Shown piece after piece: positions 17,668 through 24,839 of a stretch of DNA of 64,000 nucleotides. The position numbers were made by a program, and so were the translations under genes. The notes beneath the pieces are model-generated. The model did not search any database. It saw nothing but the letters and a program-made list of their open reading frames with translations, and was not told the DNA's origin. Within the stretch, counting starts at the first letter, position 1, and every line of letters starts with the position of its first letter. Source of the DNA: Streptomyces sindenensis (lineage in GTDB: Bacteria; Actinomycetota; Actinomycetes; Streptomycetales; Streptomycetaceae); assembly GCF_014649035.1 (NCBI RefSeq), contig NZ_BMSG01000035.1:1-64000 (forward strand), in the 5' to 3' direction.

Positions 17668-17682
17668 TTGCACATGATGCAT
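17668..17682 (+). promoter_or_regulatory. candidate IclR operator, copy 4
   Basis: TTGCA-CATGA-TGCAT, a full match to WTGCA-N5-TGCAW, 96 bp upstream of the lyase-like gene start (17572). Confidence 0.65.
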
Positions 17683-17738
17683 CTGATGTGTGTCATCGGG
17701 TTCTGTGATCCAGCCCGACCGAAGGACCCCACGAAAAA

Positions 17739-17772
17739 GGGGCGGTCCGGAACGTCAGTTCCGGACCGCCCC
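17739..17772 (-). terminator. rho-independent terminator of the glutathione peroxidase gene
   Basis: Perfect 15-bp stem (17739-17753 with 17758-17772; 4-base loop) followed on the minus strand by TTTTTCGT, 10 bp after the gene's stop codon. One of the few terminators here with a T-run. Confidence 0.9.
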
Positions 17773-17781
17773 CGCGCGCAC

Positions 17782-18270
17782 TCAGCCCGGCAGGTGCGCC
17801 TCGATCGCCGCCACGACCTCCGTGGACTCGGGCTCGGAGCGCGGACGGATCCGGGCCACCGGCTCACCGGCCGGCGAGATCACGAACTTCTCGAAGTTCC
17901 ACTGGACGTCCCCGGCCTCCCCGTCCGCGTCCGACAGCCGCGTCAGCTCCGCGTACAGCGGGTGCCGCCCGTCGCCGTTGACGTCGGTCTTCTCCAGCAG
18001 CGGGAAGCTGACCCCGTACGTCGTGGAGCAGAACGTCTGGATCTCCTCCGCGCTCCCCGGCTCCTGCCCGGCGAACTGGTTGCACGGGACGCCGAGCACG
18101 GTCAGGCCCCGGTCCCCGTAGTTCTGCTGCAACCGCTCCAGGCCCTCGTACTGCGGGGTGAGCCCGCACTTGGAGGCCACGTTCACCACCAGGACGGTCC
18201 GGCCGCTGTACGCGCCCAGCGTGGTCGGCTCGCCCGTGAGGGTGCGCAGCGGAATGTCGTGCAGCGTCAT
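17782..18270 (-). CDS. glutathione peroxidase family protein
   Basis: A 162-residue thiol peroxidase. The peroxidatic Cys35 lies in NVASKCGLTPQY, where animal enzymes have selenocysteine. The Gln of CNQFAGQEPG and the Trp of WNFEKF complete the active site. Cys81 (TFCSTTYG) is the probable resolving residue, so the protein is likely reduced by thioredoxin; Streptomyces use mycothiol rather than glutathione. ATG 18270 is chosen for the family start MTLHDIPL. It has its own terminator. Role: removal of peroxides in the cytosol. Confidence 0.92.
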   Translation of the reverse strand: MTLHDIPLRTLTGEPTTLGAYSGRTVLVVNVASKCGLTPQYEGLERLQQNYGDRGLTVLGVPCNQFAGQEPGSAEEIQTFCSTTYGVSFPLLEKTDVNGDGRHPLYAELTRLSDADGEAGDVQWNFEKFVISPAGEPVARIRPRSEPESTEVVAAIEAHLPG

Positions 18271-18321
18271 GAAAGCTCTCCCTGTTCCTCGCGTGGTGCC
18301 GCTCATTGTGCCGCCCGCCGC

Positions 18322-18846
18322 TCACGGAGCGGCGAGCTCCTTGTAGTAGAAGGTCGTCGGCTTGAGGCTGCCCGCCGGATCGGCCGCGTATCCCGGCACG
18401 CTCCCGATCTTCTTCCACCCCGCCCCGCAGTAGACCTGCTCGGCCAGGCTGCCGCTCTCGGTGTCCAGGATCAGCAGCGTGATGCCCTCGGTCACCGCGT
18501 ACTCCTCCACCGCCGCCAGCAGTGCCCCGCCGAGCCCCTGGCCGCGGGCGGAGGGGCGCACCATCAGCTTGGCGACCTCCGCGCGGTGGCGGGCGTTCGG
18601 CAGAGGGGCACGGACCAGGGCGATCGTCCCGGAGACCCGGCCGCCCTCGCGGGCGATCCAGATGCCGATGCTCCCGGCCTCCACGGCGGCAGCCCGCTCC
18701 CGCCACCAGACGGCGGCCGTCTCCCGGTCCAACGGGGCCAGGAAGCCCACCGAGGAACCCTCCTCGACGGTCTCGACCAGCAGTCCGGCCAGGTCATCGG
18801 CGTACGTGACCAGCTCAGGGGCGGTCACGTGGACGATCTCGGTCAT
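18322..18846 (-). CDS. GNAT-family N-acetyltransferase
   Basis: A 174-residue acetyltransferase. The acetyl-CoA site is in VAKLMVRPSARGQGLGGALLAAVEEYA (motif A, with RGQGLGG), followed by LLILDTESGSLAEQVYCGAGW, typical of the C-terminal half of the fold. The substrate cannot be inferred. It lies between glutathione peroxidase (52 bp) and a cupin-type regulator (66 bp) on the same strand, and may be controlled by that regulator. ATG 18846 follows AAAGGACC. Confidence 0.88.
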   Translation of the reverse strand: MTEIVHVTAPELVTYADDLAGLLVETVEEGSSVGFLAPLDRETAAVWWRERAAAVEAGSIGIWIAREGGRVSGTIALVRAPLPNARHRAEVAKLMVRPSARGQGLGGALLAAVEEYAVTEGITLLILDTESGSLAEQVYCGAGWKKIGSVPGYAADPAGSLKPTTFYYKELAAP

Positions 18847-18911
18847 GAGCGGGGGTCCTTTCGCAGCGGAACGGTCGAAGGGTGCGGAGCGGAAAGGGCG
18901 CGGAGCCGGAG

Positions 18912-19502
18912 TCAGGGCAGGACGATCAGCAGGGCGTAACGGGCCCGCTCCGGCCCCGCGCAGTGGAAGCGGGACGGGCCGTGCAGCCGGAAGCGGAGGC
19001 AGTCGCCGGTGCGCACGGTGTGCGTCACCTCGGCGACCGTCACCTCCACCGTGCCTTCCACTACCCAGATGTGCTGCTCGACACCGGGGACGGGTGCGTT
19101 CTCGTAGGCGATCGACGCCCCTGGATCGAGGACGGACTCGACGACCTCGGCGCGCAGTCCCGGATGCGGCGGCGAGACCGACCGCCGGACGAACCCGGCC
19201 GCCTCGTCGCGCCAGACCGTCTGCCGGGCCGCGGGCACCAGGGGCGGTGGTTCGGCCTCCACCTCCATGAGGAGGCGCGACATCGTCCGGCCGTAGACCG
19301 TGCACAGCCGCCCGAGCAGCGTGGCGGTCGGGCTGACCTCGCAGCGCTCCAGCCGCGAGAGCGTCGACCGGCTCACCCCGCTGCGCCGGGCCAGCTCGTC
19401 CAGGGACCAGCCGTGCTCGGTGCGCAGGTCCGCCAGTCGCACGGCGAGCCGGACACCCACGGGGTCCGGCTCCTCGATCGCTTCTCCCATATCCGGGACC
19501 AT
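18912..19502 (-). CDS. XRE-family regulator with cupin domain
   Basis: A protein of up to 196 residues with an N-terminal helix-turn-helix (SLDELARRSGVSRSTLSRLERCEVSPT, about residues 33-58) and a C-terminal cupin sensor domain (PGVEQHIWVVEGTVEVTVAEVTH, about 136-158), as in HTH/cupin repressors. The start is uncertain: ATG 19502 and ATG 19490 are both possible and neither has a strong SD. Two CCATATCC direct repeats cover exactly this region. It is upstream of the GNAT gene on the same strand. Confidence 0.87.
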   Translation of the reverse strand: MVPDMGEAIEEPDPVGVRLAVRLADLRTEHGWSLDELARRSGVSRSTLSRLERCEVSPTATLLGRLCTVYGRTMSRLLMEVEAEPPPLVPAARQTVWRDEAAGFVRRSVSPPHPGLRAEVVESVLDPGASIAYENAPVPGVEQHIWVVEGTVEVTVAEVTHTVRTGDCLRFRLHGPSRFHCAGPERARYALLIVLP

Positions 19503-19506
19503 ATCC
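19487..19506. repeat. CCATATCC direct repeats over the start of the cupin regulator
   Basis: Two identical copies of CCATATCC, at 19487-19494 and 19499-19506, 12 bp apart. They cover both possible start codons and could be an autoregulatory site. Weak evidence on its own. Confidence 0.35.
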
Positions 19507-19523
19507 CTGATCGGGGAAGGGAT

Positions 19524-20867
19524 CTAGACGGCCCCGGACCGTGCCCCGCCCGGGCCCGCGGGCGCGGGCGTCAGCCGGAGAGTGACCACGTACGCCACCA
19601 CCACCGCCACGATCACCAGCGGCATCACCGTGAGCCCCTCCCTGCCCAGCAGAAGCGTCGCCAGGAGCACCGAGGTCATCGGCAGCCGCAGCATCGCCAC
19701 GCACATGGCCCCCACGCCCATCGCGAACCCCGCGGTGAGTTGCAGCCCCGGCAGATGGGACAGCGCGATACCGCCCACCGCGCCCACGAACATCGCGGGA
19801 AAGACCGGTCCGCCCCGGAAGCAGCTCAGCGACGCGCAGTAGGCGAGCGACTTGCAGACGATGAGCAGGACGAGCGCGGCGACCGAATACTCCGCGCTCG
19901 CGGACAGCAGGTGGCCCATCTCGTGCTCGCCCGAATACAGCACCTGGGAGCCGTCCTTGCCCGACCCCTCGGCGTACACCAGCGCCAGCGCGCCGACGAC
20001 CAGGCCCATCACCGCCGTGGCCACCACCGTCCGCCGCTCCACGCGTTCCTGGAGGGCCAGCGACAGCCGGCGGATACCCGCCCCGGCGAAGGCCGCCGCG
20101 ACACCCAGGACCAGCGCCCATCCGAACCCGGCGGCATCAGGACCGGCCGCCGGGGGCACCTCGCCCAGTGTCAGGGAGTACGTCCCCAGCCCCGTCCAGG
20201 ACCCGAGCCCCGTGAAGATCAGCGCCCCGATCCCCGCCGAGAGCAGCCCCGGCACCAGGACCACGCCCAGCATCGGCCCGGCCAGCCCCGACACCTCCAT
20301 CAGCAGGAACGCACCCAGCAGCGGGGACCCCAGCAGGGCGCTCACCGCGGCGAAGCTCCCCGACGCCCCGACCAGGGACCGCGCGTCCGGGGACAGGTCC
20401 CGCTTGACACGGCCCGCCGCCCAGACGGCCAGCCCCCCGCCCAGGGCGATCAGGGGCGCCTCCGGCCCCAGCACCGCGCCCACGCCCAGTGAGACGAGCG
20501 CCGCGAGCACGACCCCCGGAAGATCCGCCGCGGGCGGGGCGCCGGTGGACACCAGCCCCTCCGCGGGCCGGTGCCCGCCTCCGCCCGGCAGCCGGCGGAC
20601 GACGAGCCCGACCAGGAGCCCGGCGACGCCGAGCAGCGGAACGGGCCACCACGACGGCGTCGCGTGGAAGCCCAGCGCCTTCGGCAGCTCCGTGTACGTC
20701 AGCGACTGGAGCTCCGAGACCAGCGCCAGGAAGCCGAACGCGATCGCGGAGACGGGCACCCCGAGTACGGCCGCCATCAGCAGCAGCCCCGCGTACTTCC
20801 GCGTGCGGACCGCCGCGTACGGGTCCTCCGGAACGGCGAGGGGGGTGGCCGGAGGGGTGGTCGGCAT
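19524..20867 (-). CDS. ClC-family chloride channel/transporter
   Basis: A 447-residue membrane protein with about ten hydrophobic segments. The gating glutamate is in LGPEAPLIALGGG (the family form is GREGP, so this belongs to a divergent branch), followed by GSFAAVSALLGSPLLGAFLLMEVSG, and FRGGPVFPAMFVGAVGG forms the second conserved ion-path segment. ClC proteins move chloride, or exchange it for protons; which one cannot be told here. ATG 20867 is chosen because MPTTPP follows a good SD (GAGGAGCC) and the upstream open frame is not family-like. Confidence 0.88.
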   Translation of the reverse strand: MPTTPPATPLAVPEDPYAAVRTRKYAGLLLMAAVLGVPVSAIAFGFLALVSELQSLTYTELPKALGFHATPSWWPVPLLGVAGLLVGLVVRRLPGGGGHRPAEGLVSTGAPPAADLPGVVLAALVSLGVGAVLGPEAPLIALGGGLAVWAAGRVKRDLSPDARSLVGASGSFAAVSALLGSPLLGAFLLMEVSGLAGPMLGVVLVPGLLSAGIGALIFTGLGSWTGLGTYSLTLGEVPPAAGPDAAGFGWALVLGVAAAFAGAGIRRLSLALQERVERRTVVATAVMGLVVGALALVYAEGSGKDGSQVLYSGEHEMGHLLSASAEYSVAALVLLIVCKSLAYCASLSCFRGGPVFPAMFVGAVGGIALSHLPGLQLTAGFAMGVGAMCVAMLRLPMTSVLLATLLLGREGLTVMPLVIVAVVVAYVVTLRLTPAPAGPGGARSGAV

Positions 20868-21053
20868 GGTCTCGGCTCCTCGGCGTGACGACGGTCGGGA
20901 AACGGTGGCGCCCCCCGGCGGCCGGGCACGGCACGCCCCCGGCCGCCGGACATCGGGAGGGGCGCGCGCCCTCCCTGCTTCACGCCGGGATACCACGCGG
21001 CAGCGGACCGGGCCGCCCGCCGCCCCCGGGAACACACCCTCCGGTGCGGAAGG

Positions 21054-22541
21054 TCAGCCGCCCGGCCCCGGAAGACCGTCCGCGCCCGAGGAGCCGTTCG
21101 CGCCGTCCGCGGGGAGCCGCCCCGCCGCCACCGCGTCGACCAGCGCCCGGTGGTCCAGCTCGTTGCGGTCCGCGTACGACTCGGCGAACGTGGCGACCGC
21201 CCGGTCGAAGACGTCCTTGCCGCCCAGATAACCGGCGATGGCGATCCGGTCCCCGGACCTGGCATGGGCGCGGGCCAGCGTGGCCCCGCACACCTCACCG
21301 AACACCCGCATCCCCTTCGGCACCATCGACTCGGGCTCGGCGATGCCCTTCCAGTCGCGCAGCTGGCGCACATAGAAGTCCCGGCTCCGGCCGTCGATGC
21401 CCTGCGCCCGCTCCCAGCCGAGGAAGATGTCGCCGGCCGCCTGCATCAGGCGCTGCCCCGCGACCACCCGCTCGCCCTGGTTCGCATACCCGCTCGCCCC
21501 GGCGAACTCGGCCAGTACCGAGGGGCCGGCCTCCTTGGCCTGGAGCAGGAGCGGGTCCCCGCCGTCCCGGCCGAGCAGCAGGACGATCCAGCACCGGGTG
21601 CCGACACTGCCCACACCGACGACCTTCCGGGCCACATCCACCAGTGCGAAGTCCTCCAGGAGGCTGCGCCGGTCGGGCGGCAGACTGCGCGCGTACCCCG
21701 CCAGCATGCCGTCGAACCGCCGGAACACCGCGTCCCGGTCCACGCCCGGCGTCAGATCGGTCAGCGGAACGACCATCGGCGGGTCCGCCGCGATCCGCAG
21801 CCGCCCGTCGACCACCTCGGCGAGTTTCCCGAACGCCTGACGGCTGTCCCGGGACCGGGCCTTCCCCAACGCCCGGTCGACATTCCTGCGCCCCCGCCCG
21901 CCCAACTGCTCCGCCGCCACCGTGCGCAGCCGCTCGGCATCCGTCCGCGCGTACCAGACGTCCAGATTGCGCATGCCCGCGTACCGGGCCGTCGCCTCCC
22001 GGTACGAGCGGACCGCGGCCCGGACGATTCCGGCCCGCTCCCGGTGCGTGAATCCGTTCGCCCTCCCCGCGATGACGAGGCTCGCCGCCAGCCGCTTGAC
22101 GTCCCACTCCCACGGCCCCGGCAGCGTCTCGTCGAAGTCGTTGATGTCGAAGAGCAGATTCCGTTCGGGGGAGGCCAGCAGCCGGAAGTTCAGCAGATGG
22201 GCGTCCCCGCACAACTGCGCCCGGATCCCCGACACCGGAGTGCCGGACAGGTCGGCGGCCATCACCGCCGCCGCGCCCCGGTAGAAGCGGAACGGGGACT
22301 CCGCCATCCGGCCGTAGCGGATCGGCACCAGCTCGGGGACCCGCTCCGCCGACTGCGCTTCGAGGACGGCCAGCGGATCGGGACGACGCGGTGACGGCGA
22401 GAACTCCGCATGGCTCGACCGCGGAGCCTTTTGCCGGGCGGCCTTGCCCAGCGCGGCGCGTTCGGCGGGTGTCGCGTGCGGTGCGGCGCGCAGTGACGCC
22501 GCGGCTTCCCTGTCCATGGGTACCCTTCCGGCGGTCGTCAT
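21054..22541 (-). CDS. DUF2252 family protein
   Basis: A 495-residue (or 487 if ATG 22517 with GGAAGG upstream is used) soluble protein of the DUF2252 family, distantly related to kinase-like phosphotransferases. Visible motifs are RFYRGAAAVMAADL, QLCGDAHLLNF and FDINDFDET, equivalent to the catalytic loop and metal-binding Asp of such enzymes. The function of the family is unknown. Its ATG 22541 overlaps the stop of the DUF389 gene (ATGA), so the two are translationally coupled. Confidence 0.85.
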   Translation of the reverse strand: MTTAGRVPMDREAAASLRAAPHATPAERAALGKAARQKAPRSSHAEFSPSPRRPDPLAVLEAQSAERVPELVPIRYGRMAESPFRFYRGAAAVMAADLSGTPVSGIRAQLCGDAHLLNFRLLASPERNLLFDINDFDETLPGPWEWDVKRLAASLVIAGRANGFTHRERAGIVRAAVRSYREATARYAGMRNLDVWYARTDAERLRTVAAEQLGGRGRRNVDRALGKARSRDSRQAFGKLAEVVDGRLRIAADPPMVVPLTDLTPGVDRDAVFRRFDGMLAGYARSLPPDRRSLLEDFALVDVARKVVGVGSVGTRCWIVLLLGRDGGDPLLLQAKEAGPSVLAEFAGASGYANQGERVVAGQRLMQAAGDIFLGWERAQGIDGRSRDFYVRQLRDWKGIAEPESMVPKGMRVFGEVCGATLARAHARSGDRIAIAGYLGGKDVFDRAVATFAESYADRNELDHRALVDAVAAGRLPADGANGSSGADGLPGPGG

Positions 22542-23503
22542 GTCTGTTCGGCGATCCGGCGCTCACGGTCGCGGCGGAGCCGGATCCGCCGCCAGATCGC
22601 CCGCTGGGCCTTGAGCGCGGCCGTGCCCACCACGATCAGCACGAGGACGTTGACGAAGAGCTGGATGGCGGAGCCCCGGGCATCGGACCAGCTGGTGAAA
22701 GCCGTGGAGACGGCGACGTCCGCGGCGGCCGGAATCGTGGTCACGGAGATGAACACCCCGAGCAGGGCGCTCGTCCTGGCCTCGGTGAGCGACACGATCC
22801 CGACGATCCCGGCCAGGGTGGCGACGGCGACGGAGAAGAAGTTCGGCGTGTTGATGAGGTTGGAGACGGGCCGCAGCCCCCGCTCGAACGCCTCCGACTC
22901 CAGCCCGAAACCCCGGATGAGGAGGGCGAAGAGGAAGGTCACCACGATGGTGAGGAGGAAGCCGGCGCCCAGCGCGGCCAGCCCGCTGCGCACCATCGAC
23001 CGGTGGCGCCGGTCGATCCCCAGCGCCACGCTGACGATGGCGCCGTACTCAGGACCGACGACCATCGCCCCGACGATCAGGATCTGCGAGTTGGTGACGA
23101 TGCCGACCGACCCGATCAGACCGGCGATGACCAGGTAGAGGTAGAAGCTCGGCGGGTACCGGCCCCCGGACCTGATGCGCGCCTCGACCTGTTCCCAGAC
23201 CGGCGCCCGGCTCAGCGGCCCCAGCTCGCGCTGCCCGCCCTCCGTGGCCGCGCCGGAGAAGGCCATGTCGACGGGTTCGATGACGAGAGAGCCCCGCCGG
23301 TCGAGGTGGACGGCGCGCAACCGGTGCAGTACGTCGTTGGCCGCCCCCGTCAGTACGTCGCAGGCGATGGCATCGCCGTCGGGGCGTCGCGCGGCATCGC
23401 GCTGGACGATCAGATTGAGCACGCACGGATCGGCCGAGAGCAGCCCGACGACCTCGTCGGTCAGATCCGGCGGGCTCACCGCGCGGATGTGGATCATGTC
23501 CAT
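22538..23503 (-). CDS. DUF389 family membrane protein
   Basis: A 321-residue protein with a soluble N-terminal part (residues 1-110) and a membrane part of about six segments, beginning PPSFYLYLVIAGLIGSVGIVTNSQILIVGAMVVGPEYGAI, the DUF389/TIGR00341 signature region. The function is unknown. It is the first gene of a two-gene unit with the DUF2252 gene (4-bp overlap). Confidence 0.85.
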   Translation of the reverse strand: MDMIHIRAVSPPDLTDEVVGLLSADPCVLNLIVQRDAARRPDGDAIACDVLTGAANDVLHRLRAVHLDRRGSLVIEPVDMAFSGAATEGGQRELGPLSRAPVWEQVEARIRSGGRYPPSFYLYLVIAGLIGSVGIVTNSQILIVGAMVVGPEYGAIVSVALGIDRRHRSMVRSGLAALGAGFLLTIVVTFLFALLIRGFGLESEAFERGLRPVSNLINTPNFFSVAVATLAGIVGIVSLTEARTSALLGVFISVTTIPAAADVAVSTAFTSWSDARGSAIQLFVNVLVLIVVGTAALKAQRAIWRRIRLRRDRERRIAEQT

Positions 23504-23670
23504 CCCGGCACCTCCGCGGCTCCCGGCCCCGTCGCACGGAGCTGTGCCCGGCAGGCGGCCCGGGGCTCACTCCAGTAACGCGGCACCGGCACGGTTCGGC
23601 AAACCGGGCGCCCCGGCCGGGAAGCCCCGGGCGGTCGGCGGCCGACCACCGGCGCTGGGATCATCGAGGG

Positions 23671-23925
23671 GTGCACACACCCGATGGCCTCCCCGAACCA
23701 CTGCCCGGCACCGGCGAAGCGGTCCGCGCGGAGACGGCCGCCGACGACGGAACGCCGGAGCGCCGCCGCCTCGTCCGCTGCCGTCTCTGCGGCCGGCCCC
23801 TGACCGGGACCGACTCGCGGCGGGCCGGCCTCGGCCCGTCCTGCGACGCCAAGCTGCACCCGGCGCCACCGGACATCCGCACCCGCCGCCACGTGGTCGA
23901 CCAGGACCCGCTGCCCGGCACCTGA
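23671..23925 (+). CDS. DUF6011-like small zinc-ribbon protein
   Basis: An 84-residue protein with GTG start. Its core CRLCGRPLTG, followed by RRAGLGPSCDAKL, is a three- or four-cysteine treble-clef-like zinc site of the DUF6011 type. The N-terminal 30 residues are charged and variable. It sits in the gap between the divergent DUF389 gene and the converging tesB gene. The function is unknown. Confidence 0.65.
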   Translation: MHTPDGLPEPLPGTGEAVRAETAADDGTPERRRLVRCRLCGRPLTGTDSRRAGLGPSCDAKLHPAPPDIRTRRHVVDQDPLPGT

Positions 23926-23938
23926 GCCGAGCCCCGCA

Positions 23939-24805
23939 TCACAGCCGCCGGAACAGCCCCTCCTGCACCACCGACACCAGCAACTGCCCCGCACGGTCGT
24001 AGATCCGGCCCCGCGCCAGGCCCCGCCCGCCCGTGGCGATCGGCGACTCCTGGTCGTACAGGAACCACTCGTCCGCCCGGAACGGCCGGTGGAACCACAT
24101 GGCGTGGTCCAGGGACGCCATGTCGAAGCCGCGCGGACCCCACAGCGGCTCCACCGGGATGCGGACCGCGTCCAGCAGCGTCATGTCGCTCGCGTACGTC
24201 AGCGCACAGGTGTGCACCAGCGGGTCGTCGCCCAGCGGGCCCACCGCCCGCATCCACACCGCGCTGCGCGGATCGGCGTCCCTGATCTCGTCCTTCGTCC
24301 AGCGCAGTCGGTCGACGTAACGGATGTCGAAGGGCTGGCGGCGGGCCATCCGCTCCAGCGCCTCCGGCAGCGCGCCCAGATGCTCGCGCACCTCCTCGGC
24401 GACCGTCGGCAGCTCCTCCGGATCCGGGACGATCCGGGCGGGCGGCAACTGGTGCTCGAACCCCGCCTCCTCCGGGCGGTGGAAGGACGCCGTCAGGTTG
24501 AAGATCGTCCGGCCCTCCTGGACCGCCGTCACCCGGCGGGTGGTGAAGGACCGGCCGTCCCGCACCCGCTCCACCTGGTAGACGATCGGCACCCCGGGGC
24601 GGCCCGGCCGCAGGAAGTAGGCGTGCAGCGAGTGCACCGGCCGCTCCCCGTCGGTGGTCCGGCCCGCGGCCACCAGCGCCTGGCCCGCGACCTGCCCGCC
24701 GAAGACCCGCTGGAGGGACTCGTCGGGGCTGCGGCCGCGGAAGATGTTGACCTCGATCCGCTCCAGGTCGAGCAGGTCGACCAGACGCTCGGCCGGATTC
24801 GTCAT
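23939..24805 (-). CDS. tesB: acyl-CoA thioesterase II
   Basis: A 288-residue double hot-dog thioesterase that hydrolyses acyl-CoA to free acid and CoA. The N-terminal hot-dog includes VFGGQVAGQALVAAGRT and VHSLHAYFLRPG. The second domain includes ASLDHAMWFHRPFRADEWFLYDQESP and the conserved end GRIYDRAGQLLVSVVQEGLFR, which contains the catalytic Gln region. The length is typical. It is downstream of the DUF3516 helicase gene (34 bp) on the same strand and is probably cotranscribed. Confidence 0.92.
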   Translation of the reverse strand: MTNPAERLVDLLDLERIEVNIFRGRSPDESLQRVFGGQVAGQALVAAGRTTDGERPVHSLHAYFLRPGRPGVPIVYQVERVRDGRSFTTRRVTAVQEGRTIFNLTASFHRPEEAGFEHQLPPARIVPDPEELPTVAEEVREHLGALPEALERMARRQPFDIRYVDRLRWTKDEIRDADPRSAVWMRAVGPLGDDPLVHTCALTYASDMTLLDAVRIPVEPLWGPRGFDMASLDHAMWFHRPFRADEWFLYDQESPIATGGRGLARGRIYDRAGQLLVSVVQEGLFRRL

Positions 24806-24839
24806 GCCGTACCTCTCCCGTTGCGCGTCAGGGGCCGGT

